Program-made: the position numbers and the translations under genes
Origin: Gerris lacustris
Taxonomy: Eukaryota > Arthropoda > Insecta > Hemiptera > Gerridae
Reading direction: 5' to 3'
Length of the DNA stretch: 64,000 nt
Assembly: GCA_951217055.1 (NCBI GenBank)
Contig: OX578284.1
Span: forward strand, 17,039,187-17,103,186
Part shown: positions 36,766 to 47,376 of the stretch, piece by piece
How positions within the stretch are numbered: the stretch's first letter is position 1
How the letters are laid out: each line of letters begins with the position of its first letter
The notes under the pieces: model-generated
The model's input: the letters and a program-made list of their open reading frames with translations, nothing else
Told to the model about the DNA's origin: nothing
The model's database searches: none

Positions 36766-36929
36766 ATGATTGCTAACTGACATTACCGTGAACTGCGCTC
36801 GATCAAAGCAGTAGGAACCACCTTGGCAAATCTCTGAAATAATTGAAGGTTTACGAACGCGGTAGGTTGTTTAAGATGTATACTTGTTATACAGGGCAGG
36901 TACCTACTATTCAAGTATTCAGTTGATCT

Positions 36930-37430
36930 AATCAGTGTTTTTTAAACAGCGTGGGTTCTATTCAGTTGGTCTGATTAGTGTTTCCGAAATTCACGTGTAC
37001 TTTTCAGTTGATCTGATTAGTGTTTCCGAAATGCACGGGCACTATTCAATACTTTTCAGTTGGTCTGATTAGTGTTTCCGAAATGCACGGGCACTATTCA
37101 GTACTTTTCAGTTGGTCTGATTAGTGTTTCCGAAATGCACGGGCACTATTCAGTACTTTTCAGTTGGTCTGATTAGTGTTTCCGAAATGCACGGGCACTA
37201 TTCAGGACTTATCAGTTGATCTGATTAGTGTTACTGAAATGCTCGGGCACTCTTCAGTTGAACGGATTAGTGCTTGTGAAATGCACGTGTATTATTCAGT
37301 ACTTTTCAGTTGATCTGATTATAGTGTTTCCGAAATGCACGAGTACCATTCAGTACTTTTTAGTTAATCTAACTAGTGATGCCGAACAGCCCGTGTGTAC
37401 TATTCAGTCGATCTGATTAGTATTTTCAAA
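36930..37430 (+). repeat. 52-bp minisatellite
   Basis: About eight or nine units. The central ones are exactly 52 bp (starts 37057, 37109, 37161) with CAGTTGGTCTGATTAGTG and TCCGAAATGCACGGGCAC. Outer units are diverged. Short open frames across it are not genes. Confidence 0.85.
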
Positions 37431-37737
37431 CCCACCCTTAACTCGACTTATCATATTATATCTCTCGCGTTTGCACTGGTTAATGTTCACAAAAACAATA
37501 ATGACTGTTTTTTTTACCTCTCTTCCCTTATTAGCTTTTTAAATTTTATTGATCATCTTCTATTTTTACGGTTTTAACAATATATAGATAGATTAGAAAA
37601 GTGGGAAAATAAACAGTAAATAATTTCCGATAGCAAATGATATTGACATTTAATAATTTTATTTATTACTCTTTTTCTAGTAAAAAAAAAAATTGATTTT
37701 AAAATAAGATTATGATATTAAATCATATGTTTACATT

Positions 37738-37885
37738 GAAGCTTATCGAAGGTAATAGAAGCATTGTGATTATTTCGAAGATAATCATTTCTTAATGACC
37801 TCGAATTTGAAAAAATCCTAGACAAAAGATCCTTTTCAGATATCAGGGGACATTTTTGTTCTCGTGTCTGTCTTTCGGTCTTTCA
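37738..37885 (+). repeat. FAM2 fragment (5' part)
   Basis: Diverged first ~150 bp of FAM2, with hairpin remnants, TTCAGATATCAGGGGACATT and a CTCGTGTCTGTC run. Confidence 0.65.
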
Positions 37886-38147
37886 CTTAACATTTTTACG
37901 AACCAATGTAATTTTAAAAAAATACGTGTGGTGCTAAATACGTACAGTGCTAAGTTCATGATACCAACTACTTATACATGGCGGAGTTAAAAAACGAGAC
38001 AAAATTAAAATTAACTATTTGTACTAGCGGAGTTAAAATTAAAATAAAAATGTTTTATTATCTTTGAAAAGAGTGTCTTACAATAAATGATGTATTGTAA
38101 ATTGAGAAAAAAGTTAATTTTGATTAGTTATATTTAAAGCAGATGGT

Positions 38148-38149
<2 letters not shown>

Positions 38150-38212
<63 letters not shown>

Positions 38213-38435
38213 CGAGCCTTAAACAGCAAAAAATGCCACGGGTTAAGCGCTCACGAAGAGTAAAAAAGTAAGGATATTAAGTGTTCAGGAAGAGTAGAAA
38301 AGTAAGGATAAAGCGTTCAGGAAGAGTAAAGAAGTAAAGGATAAAGGATAAGATATGTCAGGTAAAAATAGGAAAAATAAATAAAATTAAAGTATGGGAT
38401 ATTAGGAACAATCAACCAACAAGAGAGTTCAGCTC
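38150..38435 (-). repeat. LINE 3' UTR and poly(A) tail
   Basis: Seen from the minus strand, the 3' UTR follows ORF2 and ends in an uninterrupted 63-nt A tail (T 38150-38212). The UTR contains three imperfect units of about 33 bp (38243-38345) built on GTTCAGGAAGAGTA. Such a long pure tail suggests a recent insertion. I could not find the matching target duplication. Confidence 0.85.
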
Positions 38436-41336
38436 TTAAACTGTAGGGCACATGAAAGATAGGATGGTTTTATGATTGCAAAGTTTAGAAATAGATATTG
38501 TACTATTAGAAAGAAAAAGTCGATTAGTATGGTTTATTGAACGAACCAGAGGACTAATATCAGATAACTCTTTGATATAAGCAAACCTACCAACTCGTTT
38601 ACCGATAGGGAGGATAACAACTTGAGATATAACTTCATCACAACTGTAGTCACCGCATAAAGCTTTGGAGAGAAATAGTACTTCGAAAGCTTTTCTTCTA
38701 TCACACAAGGAATGAAGGCCTAGACGTTCCGAGAGTGATTCGTAAGAATAGTAGATTTTATTGTAAAAGAAACGAAGATAACAAATTCTGACGAACAGAC
38801 GTTGAATTCTTTCGAGCTGATCAGATCGGATACGGAATAGGTTATTCCACACAGGAACAGCGTACTCCAGAAGTGGTCGAACTAGAGCCGTGTAGAGTCT
38901 AAGGAAGCATTCTAAAGACAGGCCGTGGCTAATACGACGAATTAAACCTAACCGAAGGGATGCCTTGGCAACTATAGAATCGATGTAATCATTAAATTTA
39001 AGCCTAGAATCGACTAGAACCCCGAGGTCCGAAACTTTAAAAACACGTTGCAGAGGTGAGCCATCAAGATCGTAATTAAAATTGATAGGACAGCGACGAC
39101 GAGAGAAACTAATGACTAAGGATTTAACAATATTGATACTCATTTTATTGGTCGAGCACCACCACAAGATTTTATTGATATTACGCTGTAAGAGAAGACA
39201 TGAAGAGGAGCTGGAAATTTCTAGATATATTTTTAGATCATCAGCGAATAACAGAAAGGGGCACTGTATAACAGAACAAAGATCATTAATAAAAATGAGA
39301 AAGAGAAGGGGACCTAGAATTGATCCTTGGTGAACTCCGGAGTTGGCATTATAGGAAGATGATAAAAAACTATTAATTTTCACTTGACATAATCTAGTAG
39401 AAAGATAACTATAAAAAAAATCTAAATATTGTTGAGAGAAACCAAAAGATTTAAGTTTGGTAAGAAGAAGAGCATGATTAACAAGGTCGAACGCCTTCTT
39501 TAGGTCAAAGTAAACACAGTCTACTTGGAGACCTTTAGAGACGCGAGGAGCCAAGTACGATAAAAGGGAAACTAAATTAGTGGCGGTTGATTTTTTTGGA
39601 ACGAATCCGTGCTGATTAGGATGGAGAATTTTGTAAATAAGAGGAGCTAATGTAGTATGAAGAGTACGTTCAAAGACCTTAGAGAAAACGTTACATATGG
39701 ATATGGGCCTATAATTTGAAACAAGCTTAGGATCACCTGACTTAAAGATGGGCACAATTATTGCCGTGTTCCATAGAGAAGGAAAAGTGGACGACGTTAG
39801 GCAGCGGTTAAAAATGGATGAAAGAACTGGAGCAAGGACTGTTGCAAATTTCTTCACCAAAAAGTTGGGAATATTATCACTACCAGAAGAATTATTACAT
39901 TTAAGAGAAGAAATAGCTTCAAGGACAGAGGAAGTGTTTATGGACGGGATGTGAATAGGATTAGGAATAGGAACTGAGGAGATACTGGTAACAGCACTAG
40001 AATTAGTATAATTAAACAGTGAAGAGTTAGTAGAACAAGAGGCGGTTGAAACAGCTTGAGAGTTAGATAGCGATGAGATGGAAGGTGCTGGTGGGAAGAC
40101 CGATGAGAAGTAATCAGAAAAAGCCTGTGCGATTTCAGAGCAATCAGATGTAGTACCAGATGGATGAGAAATAGTTTGAGCGGATCGATGTGAAGAACTA
40201 GACATGCTCTTGACTTCAAGCCAGAAGGATTTAGGGTTATCAAGTAGAGTAGCATTAAGTTTAAGACGGAAGGATGTCAAATCTTCTTTAATACGTCCCT
40301 TGAAGAGTTGTCTATAGATACGATGCATATTAAGGTAATATTGCTGGCCTGTTTTACGATGCTTTCTATGGAAATAATTTTTCTTCTTGATGATATAAAC
40401 CAGATCAGATGAAAACCACCGAGGGTATTTACTACGTTTTATAGTAACCTCAGGAATAAACTGAGTTATACCACCATGGACAATACGGGATAGAATGTCG
40501 GCACTTTTGTTAACATCAACTTCGTTCAGAACACAGGCCCAGTCGACCTGAGATAAATAATTACGAAAGGATTCGTAATCACCTTTTCTGTAGTCCATAA
40601 AGGTGAACCCTTTCTTTAGCTTATTATCACAAAATGAAAAACCGGTAATTTCAAAAGTCAGCGTTGGATGATGAGAGTCTTCAGGGACTAAGGAATCGAT
40701 ACATCTAGAGACAGCAATGGGTTTATTAATGTTGGACATTACAAGGTCTAAGATAACACTGTTGCTGTTTTCAACTTTATTGAATTGAGTAAGGCCAAGA
40801 GACCTACATAAAAATGAAATTGCCGATGCTCGAGGACGCTTAGCTTGTGGTCCCTCATATTCAAGGTTTAACCAGTTCATTTTAGGAACATTGAAATCAC
40901 CTAAAAAGAATGCTGGAGAATCAGGTGGTAAGATTTCAATAAGGTTATGAATATATTCAATAAAAACAGAGTTGTCAAGATGGTCAGGCAGATAGTGGTT
41001 CCCGATAAATATAGACTTAGAGTTGCTGAGACGAAGTTCGATCCAGACACACTCAACATTTAATTCGAGATCTGTCCGTCTGACATAACTGATATTATCT
41101 TTGATCGCAGTACAGACGCCACCACCGTCGGAGCATTTCACGAGATCGCGGTTTCTATCACAGCGTTCAACATGATAAGAATCAGGAAAATAAAAACTGT
41201 TTAGAGAAGAAGAATCGAACCAAGTCTCGGTGACGAATATAAGGTCATAATCGGAACCAGAAATAGAGGTAAAAAAAGAATTGTATTTGGTTCGAAGACC
41301 ACGAACGTTCTGTAGGATAGCAGATAAAGATTTCAT
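38436..41336 (-). CDS. LINE ORF2: endonuclease and reverse transcriptase
   Basis: A 966-residue polyprotein that nicks target DNA and reverse-transcribes the element RNA. Residues ~1-235 form an APE-type endonuclease: NVRG (10-13), TETW with catalytic Glu37, GDFN (146-149) and SHHP (221-224). The reverse transcriptase follows (~510-790), with IVPIFKSGDP and YRPIS (~527-546), motif A YFDLKKAFD (~609), motif B GVHQGSILGP (~667) and motif C FADD (697-700). A thumb and C-terminal domain end at CPTV. It starts at an ATG that overlaps the ORF1 stop as TAATG. The frame is intact for its full length, and the size and layout fit the CR1/Jockey group. The exact clade needs a tree. Short open frames inside it on the other strand are shadows. 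Confidence 0.95.
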   Translation of the reverse strand: MKSLSAILQNVRGLRTKYNSFFTSISGSDYDLIFVTETWFDSSSLNSFYFPDSYHVERCDRNRDLVKCSDGGGVCTAIKDNISYVRRTDLELNVECVWIELRLSNSKSIFIGNHYLPDHLDNSVFIEYIHNLIEILPPDSPAFFLGDFNVPKMNWLNLEYEGPQAKRPRASAISFLCRSLGLTQFNKVENSNSVILDLVMSNINKPIAVSRCIDSLVPEDSHHPTLTFEITGFSFCDNKLKKGFTFMDYRKGDYESFRNYLSQVDWACVLNEVDVNKSADILSRIVHGGITQFIPEVTIKRSKYPRWFSSDLVYIIKKKNYFHRKHRKTGQQYYLNMHRIYRQLFKGRIKEDLTSFRLKLNATLLDNPKSFWLEVKSMSSSSHRSAQTISHPSGTTSDCSEIAQAFSDYFSSVFPPAPSISSLSNSQAVSTASCSTNSSLFNYTNSSAVTSISSVPIPNPIHIPSINTSSVLEAISSLKCNNSSGSDNIPNFLVKKFATVLAPVLSSIFNRCLTSSTFPSLWNTAIIVPIFKSGDPKLVSNYRPISICNVFSKVFERTLHTTLAPLIYKILHPNQHGFVPKKSTATNLVSLLSYLAPRVSKGLQVDCVYFDLKKAFDLVNHALLLTKLKSFGFSQQYLDFFYSYLSTRLCQVKINSFLSSSYNANSGVHQGSILGPLLFLIFINDLCSVIQCPFLLFADDLKIYLEISSSSSCLLLQRNINKILWWCSTNKMSINIVKSLVISFSRRRCPINFNYDLDGSPLQRVFKVSDLGVLVDSRLKFNDYIDSIVAKASLRLGLIRRISHGLSLECFLRLYTALVRPLLEYAVPVWNNLFRIRSDQLERIQRLFVRICYLRFFYNKIYYSYESLSERLGLHSLCDRRKAFEVLFLSKALCGDYSCDEVISQVVILPIGKRVGRFAYIKELSDISPLVRSINHTNRLFLSNSTISISKLCNHKTILSFMCPTV

Positions 41337-42535
41337 TAAGAAAGGGATTGTTCTGGACCCTCCGTACCAGGGTTTGGCAGAAATAATTTATCTTTAGAAA
41401 GAAAACCTCGAAATTCTTTAACGAAACTACCAGCAGGCCAAAGATCGGGATTATCGATAATCGAAAAATCTAATTCGGACACAGAAATGTGAAAAGAAGC
41501 ATAATTATTACTTTGGGTCTTAAGTCTACTAATAACGACATCAGAAATTCCACTATCGGCGAGTACAGTGAGAATATCAGAATCTAGAGTGTCGTACGAA
41601 AGTCTTGTCACGAAAAGAGCTTTGCGATGAGGCTTAACAGGAGCAGCTGTAAGTTTAGAAGAAGAGTTTGTACCCTCTTTAACTGGTCTTCGAGAAGGTT
41701 GATTAGCCTTAGCAGCGGCATAGTGGGGAAATTGTCTTGGCAATTTTTTACCTTGTTTACCGACACGTACAAAACCTTCAGAATCAACCAAATAATAACT
41801 GTGGCTAGCATCAGAAGAACCATTTTTAGAGAAAACAGGTACCGGATCATTTAGTGTTAGGTCAGAGGCAGAGGTAGGAGGTATTTGCGGGGGCGAAGGA
41901 ACAGTAGTGTTATTGACAGCAGCCAACATTCCTTGACTTTTATGTTTTGTATCAGACGAGACAGAATTAACTGCATTAGTTAGATTGACTAAAGCAGGTT
42001 GTTTAACGATATCTGGTTTTGCAGGAAAGTAAACAGGAGAAGAAGATTGAAGAGAGCTGACTTGAGCGCGAAGTATCTTATTTTCACCAGTTAAAGTTGA
42101 AACATTAACGGATAAATCAGAAACAGTGCTTGTAAGAAGATCAATTTTAGAATGGAGATCTTTAACAAGATCAACAAGAAAACCAGTGTTAGTAGTAATT
42201 TCTTTAATAACTAAGTCGTTAAAGTTTAAATTTTTACTACTGGGAATCAATTTATTATCAGGTCCCTCAGTCTGCTTAGGTTTATCATTAGGTACTGTGG
42301 TAGTTCGACTGGTAGTAGGTGTACTCGGCCGATTGGGATCTTTTAAACAGACATTACACCTCCAGTTATTAACAATTAAGTCAAAGTCGGCTTTCGTAAC
42401 TTTCAGACAAGAAGTAGCGTGAACTCGATTTGTCTTACAGAGAATGCAGCATAAAAAGTTCTGTGTAGAAGCGATAAAATCATTACAAAGATAACATTTT
42501 ACCTTATTAGGAGGAATGACCTTGGACCCAGTCAT
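41336..42535 (-). CDS. LINE ORF1: PHD-like RNA-binding protein
   Basis: A 399-residue protein, expected to coat the element RNA. The N terminus has a Cys4-His-Cys3 arrangement (C14, C17, C30, C33, H39, C43, C60, C63) like a PHD finger, a known variant in ORF1 of CR1-type elements. A heptad-like coiled coil with repeated Leu/Val follows (about 118-165), then a Ser/Pro-rich linker and a basic C-terminal region with a possible RRM-like fold (ALFVTRLSYDTLDSDI…), which is an inference. It starts at the ATG in CACTATGACTGGG and ends at the TAA shared with the ORF2 start. No stop or frameshift interrupts it. Confidence 0.9.
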   Translation of the reverse strand: MTGSKVIPPNKVKCYLCNDFIASTQNFLCCILCKTNRVHATSCLKVTKADFDLIVNNWRCNVCLKDPNRPSTPTTSRTTTVPNDKPKQTEGPDNKLIPSSKNLNFNDLVIKEITTNTGFLVDLVKDLHSKIDLLTSTVSDLSVNVSTLTGENKILRAQVSSLQSSSPVYFPAKPDIVKQPALVNLTNAVNSVSSDTKHKSQGMLAAVNNTTVPSPPQIPPTSASDLTLNDPVPVFSKNGSSDASHSYYLVDSEGFVRVGKQGKKLPRQFPHYAAAKANQPSRRPVKEGTNSSSKLTAAPVKPHRKALFVTRLSYDTLDSDILTVLADSGISDVVISRLKTQSNNYASFHISVSELDFSIIDNPDLWPAGSFVKEFRGFLSKDKLFLPNPGTEGPEQSLS

Positions 42536-42790
42536 AGTGGCCCGGACAAGAAAACCGTAGATAAACGTAAACGGAAGAAATAAGCTTGAATGTAAACACG
42601 GTGTTATCTAGACCGAGGTTCAGACAATACTGCGTAGTTGAGAAGAAAAGAACTGTCCCATCAGACTCCGTCGGCGAATTACACCAATTAAAATATTATA
42701 ATATAAAATATAAATCACCAACACTAAAAAACTTCTGCTTGTATCAGGTTGAAATTTTACATGCCTGTTTCAATTGCACTTAAGGCGATG
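42536..42790 (-). promoter_or_regulatory. putative LINE 5' UTR
   Basis: Lies directly upstream of ORF1 on the minus strand. It is non-coding and GC-richer near 42590-42690 (CGCCGACGGAGTCTGATGGG). Internal promoters of such elements lie here, but no 5' end or target duplication was found, so the boundary is a guess. Confidence 0.4.
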
Positions 42791-42882
42791 TGTAAGAGTT
42801 TTTATTAAAATCGTTACGTTAGAACGTAAGATATCGGTAAAAACGTTGCTTTCGATATTTTAAACGTTTAGGTCTGCTTTAA

Positions 42883-43165
42883 TAAATTTAGCGATCTTTA
42901 TCACTTCATAGCAGTGTCGGTGTTTGTTTTACTAAAAAAAAATATTTAAAAAAGTTATTTGTCTAATTAAATAGATGAAGTTAGAATTTTTTTCCCGTCC
43001 TAAAATTCCAATTTTAAATTTTAAGCTTACGTTTACGCGAGCGTGTGAACGCTTGTGCGGATAACGTTGTCCAACAAACTCAACCTAGGTATTGGTAAAA
43101 TGAACATTTGTACCAAATTTCAATTAACTTGGTCATCTTATACTCAAGTTATCATCATCGGAAGA
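42883..43165 (-). repeat. FAM2 fragment (3' part)
   Basis: Matches 20340-20590 in inverse orientation, sharing TTAGCGATCTTTA, TTACGTTTACGCGAGCG and a GTATTGGTAAAATGAACAT block. Confidence 0.7.
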
Positions 43166-44109
43166 TTTCGTGACGCTTGGTTGCGGACGGTGATTTTGTA
43201 ACGGTTATTTTGCGACGGTGATTTTGGTCGTTTTTTCCGGATTCACTCCCGGGCTCCAGAACGTGCCATAATGAACTTCGTTCCAAAAACCACTTATCCA
43301 AAATTATTTAAATTTAGATGTTAGGTCACAATTAGCCTATTACTGTTCCCATTTTAATTCCAACTGTCTGCTCACAATTAATATTGAATAAAAATATCGA
43401 AACAGATTCAAACAACCACCATTCGTTCCAAAATAGAACGCGAGAAAACTGTGTGGTGTGTGGCTCACTAATTGGTTGACTAGTTTAATTGTGACAATAT
43501 TCGGAGAGAAAAATAATATATAAAGTTTTCAGAGATACCATTTTTAGACTCGGTAATATTTTATAGGAAAGATCTGTTATTAATGCAATAAAATAAGCCT
43601 CCGACTATAAATAAACTAAACAAAATAAAATAAATAAAAAATATGTATGTAAATCTTTTTATTCTTTCACCAGGGATTCAATTAAACAGAGTGCTGATAA
43701 TTTTATTTTGAATTCTGTTTTAAACCATTTTCTGTTTTTTAAAAGGAAAAAAAATGTTTTTTTTCAAAATCTCGTTATTTTAAAAATGTATGATACTCGT
43801 ATGTTTGTGCTTTTACTAATTCAATTACTGACCAAGTATTAGAATCATTTGTTTTGCCGAGATTTTTATTTTATTTTTTATAAAATTGATATTCATATAA
43901 ATTTTGTTGTAATGTTTGTATTCAATTTCGTTGTTTTATTGTATTGTGGATTTATTTATATCTGTAGATTTACTTATTATTATTAATTATTACGTTTATT
44001 AATTTTTGGTTTAGAATATAATTATTTTTTTTATAATTGTTTTTACCTCCTAAATATGGATAGTAGAAAGCTCAAAATTGGTTCTGTAAATCACAGACTT
44101 ATTTTTATT
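43166..44109. other. unclassified DNA
   Basis: No gene is visible. A GACGGTGATTTTG phrase occurs about three times in 43188-43230. The rest is AT-rich. Confidence 0.35.
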
Positions 44110-44300
44110 TTTATTTTAGTCCTGTTCAACAGCCGTGATTATTGCAGGAGGGGGATTATTATCCGGCCACTTTACTCATCTACTCGATGAATTCATCAGT
44201 GTAAAACATGTCTCCCCTCTCTGGGATACGATCATACAACCGTGGTTTAGACATTGGTTTTAGAGTCGAGCGCGTTTACCACTCGAATTAAATAAGTATT
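44110..44300 (-). repeat. possible tRNA-derived SINE
   Basis: On the minus strand GAGTGGTAAACGCGCTCGAC (44253-44272) looks like an A-box arm, and GATCGTATCCC (44219-44229) a decayed B box. The tail runs toward 44110. Similar phrases occur near 23430 and 28070. Confidence 0.4.
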
Positions 44301-44484
44301 TTAGCGTGGTCACATCGGAAAAGTATCTCATAACAAGTGAATATTATAGTAATCTATGTGTACAAAATTAAAGTCATCTATATGTATTGAAGTTACATTG
44401 AGGATTATTATCGTAAGGTAGTAAGTTACGATATGAAGAGATACTTACCGTCGATACTTGCTCGATCTGAAGATCACTGGACCA

Positions 44485-44508
44485 GTTTCAGCTATATCCC
44501 ATCATCAG
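44485..44508 (-). repeat. hammerhead-like core in a dispersed repeat
   Basis: On the minus strand CTGATGA (44508-44502), T, an AT-rich spacer with poor pairing, then GAAAC (44489-44485). A perfect ACTGG/CCAGT stem follows at the stem III position. The residue at the cleavage position would be G, so it is not expected to cleave. Confidence 0.35.
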
Positions 44509-44529
44509 CAGAAGAACATGAAGCTCTGT

Positions 44530-45430
44530 AAATCGTAATGAACTCGAAAAGTCTACATAGAGAGTGAAGTCTTCACTCTTGTATTTAGTGTTCAGTATGT
44601 ATTTAGAAAAAAAAAAATTAAGTAAATTCATTTAGATAAGTTATTATATCTATTTAAAGACTAACAAATCAAAACAAACATTTAATTTTATTGGAATAAA
44701 TGTGGTTGGCTTAGCTTAGCAATATCAAATCATTTAGAGGTGCGTTTGTTGCCGTCGTCGACGGGACACTACCTACTCGATTATATAAATGATGTTTGTT
44801 CGAATTTATGTTTATATATATAATCTTTAACACATACAAAGTATTATTGATTAAAAAACACATGAATACTAAGATTAAAACAGAACCTAATTTACACTTA
44901 TTTAATGACATCAAACTCTTAAACTAAAATATGAAATTTTGTCTTTGTTCCCATGAGGTAGAAAATTGAACGTAAAACTAAATTTTCCATAATTAAGATT
45001 ATAATTCTCTTGTTTTCTCTGTAATAAATCTTAAAGAGGAAGAAAATGTATAATGAAATGTTATCAAAGCTTGTTTAATATTTTGTAATTCTCATTTACA
45101 CATAAGTAGTTTAATATAAAGTTTGTTTCGTGCTTTTAAGTTCAAACTTAAGTTCTAATTGGACGAGTTGAAGGTAAAATATGTTTTATAAAACTCTTAA
45201 GCAGGATAAAGTTTCATTTTCCAAACATATTTCTTAAGAATTTCACATGTTTGAGGTATTTTCTAGTTCACATCAAAACACAGGTATAAGTCGTGTTTTG
45301 AAACACGACTTTTCTTTTTTTAATTTTATTAAGTTAATAGCATTATTAAAAGGATCTGAAAAAGATTTAATATGATATGATATTTAAATATTAAATAATT
45401 ATATTGAAGAATTCTTGATAAGAAGATTTC
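44530..45430. other. unclassified AT-rich DNA
   Basis: No gene or clear repeat. There is a small hairpin AAGTCGTGTTTTGAAACACGACTT at about 45287-45310. Confidence 0.35.
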
Positions 45431-45826
45431 TTTTTTAGCGAACTTTCAAAGAAAATTACGCTATTGCAATGGCTTCAAAATTCTTGTAATACGAATTTTT
45501 GAAAAGAATTTCCATGGAAATCCGTTTTAGACCATTCTAAATCGATTCCTAAAATTTAATACTTTTTTAGCGAATTTTCAAAGAAAATTACGCTATTGCA
45601 ATGGCTTCAAAATTTTTGTAATACGAATTTTTGAAAAGAATTTCCATGGAAATCCGTTTTAGACCATTCTAAATCGATTCCTAAAATTTAATACTTTTTT
45701 AGCGAATTTTCAAAGAAAATTACGCTATTGCAATGGCTTCAAAATTTTTGTAATGCGAATTTTTGAAAAATGTTTCCATGGAAATCCGTTTTAGACCATT
45801 CTGAATCGATTCCTGAAATTTAACAC
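45431..45826 (+). repeat. 132-bp tandem repeat, three units
   Basis: TAGCGAA(C/T)TTTCAAAG starts units at 45436, 45568 and 45700, exactly 132 bp apart, with few differences between units. It is non-coding. Confidence 0.9.
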
Positions 45827-45832
45827 TTTTTT

Positions 45833-45917
45833 TTATGTATGTATGTATATATGTATGTATATATGTATGTATATATGTATGTATATATGTATGTATATAT
45901 GTGTGTATATATGTGTC
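45833..45917. repeat. (TATG)n/(TATA) compound microsatellite
   Basis: Tetranucleotide TATG repeats with a 12-bp higher period (TATGTATGTATA). The Tyr-Ile-His-Thr open frame on the minus strand is an artefact. Confidence 0.9.
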
Positions 45918-46479
45918 ACTCCAGACGATATCTCCCCTTGGGATGCACTTAAAAATTTCAAACAAATTTTAAAATGTCAATAATATCAAAAGAAAGGATG
46001 AGTTCGTTGGCCAGAATTTTTGGAGTCCATTTTGGGGTCAAATTTTGACCATATATGGTCAAAAAACGTGTTTTTTCCATTTTACCCCCCTTTTATGTGA
46101 AAATGTGATAAAAGTGTACACAACAACAATTACTGTACTCTTAAAGAGCTTTCCAACGACATGCATCTTGAAGGGTAAATACTATTTTGACTTTTGTACC
46201 TCGTACCCCTGTGTACCAAATTTTTTTTTCACCAATGCAAATTCTAAACCAAAATTTTCCTATATTATCATAAGCCAATAATACTCAGATTTCTTTGAAA
46301 ATTCGCTCATTAAGTCATGGTGCATGACTGGACTTTTTTAGTTTAAGACAGCGAAGAAAATAAATCATTCTATAATATTAAAGAGAATCTGTAAACAAAC
46401 AAGTCCAGTGAGTGAGAAAGAGAAGGATAGACTATACTATAGCAGCAGTAGGAGTTAGTGATATCTCTCCCCCATTGGA

Positions 46480-46895
46480 CAGGAAGGAGATATCTCCCCC
46501 TTTTTAAAGAGGGATCTATTATAGCGTGGGTTGGAACAAGAAGGAGATATCTCCCCTTGTTTTTTTATTATAGCGTGGGTTGGAACAAGAAGGAGATATC
46601 TCCCTCTTTTTAAACAGGAATCTATTATAGCGTGCGTTGGAACAAGAAGGAGATATCGCCCCCTTTTTAAAGAGGGAACTATTATAGCGTGTCTTAGAAC
46701 AGGAAGGAGATATCTCCCGCTTTTTAAACAGGGATCTGTTATAGCGTGCTTTGGAACAGAAAGGAGATACGAGTATTTCCTCCTTTTAAAAGAGGGTTCT
46801 ATTATAGCGTGTGTTGGAACAAGAAGGAGATATCTCCCCCCATTTTAAAGGGGGAACTATTATAGCGTGCGTTGGAAAAGGAATGAGATACCTCG
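46480..46895 (+). repeat. ~57-bp minisatellite with GGAGATATCTCC palindromes
   Basis: Seven to eight units built on TTATAGCGTG.GTTGGAACA.GAAGGAGATATCTCCC. The perfect 12-bp palindrome GGAGATATCTCC is at 46486, 46543, 46592, 46706 and 46826 and is mutated in the others. Unit length varies from 49 to 63 bp. Several units are a multiple of three, so a 105-codon frame with ~19-residue repeats stays open. I do not regard it as a gene. Confidence 0.85.
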
Positions 46896-47376
46896 CACTA
46901 CACCTTCTCTCGCTCTACGGCTAGCGTATGTTCGAATCCAGACAACCTATAACTTTGCGAATTTAAATTCGATTTACAGATTTTTTTTCATTCGACTTTT
47001 CTTTAATAGTAGTTTAGAGTTCGGCAAGTAATGTTTTATTATTGGAAAATTTCCCTTTAGTTTTCAATAGTCTCTTTCTTCTTACATTCGCCTCTTAGTT
47101 TTTATTTTTTATATTTCTTGAGAACGAACGTCGACAGCTATTACCTTTCATGTTATCCCGTCTTTATGCAGTCCTTTTCTTGAAGTTTGCCTTTATATTC
47201 CGCTATTTTGTGGGCAACAACGATCGGCAACAATCTTTCTCTGATACCCTCATGATCTCTTTTGACTCTATGTATATGCTTATCCCACAGATTGTCTCAC
47301 CTGAAACAGTTTTTTTTCAGTGTGGAAATTCTATCATTTATTATCTAAGATCACATTTGAAGAAATTGTTCATTAA
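46896..47376. other. unclassified DNA
   Basis: No gene is visible. Confidence 0.35.

Noticed and set aside
39082..42422. Plus-strand and alternative minus-strand frames inside the LINE
   Set aside because: They are shadows of ORF1 and ORF2 with no independent support.
44485..44508. A working hammerhead ribozyme at this site
   Set aside because: Stem II pairs poorly, no stem I can be formed and the cleavage position would be G; only the core resemblance is kept.
46531..46848. Possible gene with 19-residue repeats
   Set aside because: It is a minisatellite whose unit lengths vary, so the frame is open only by chance; no start context or domain.
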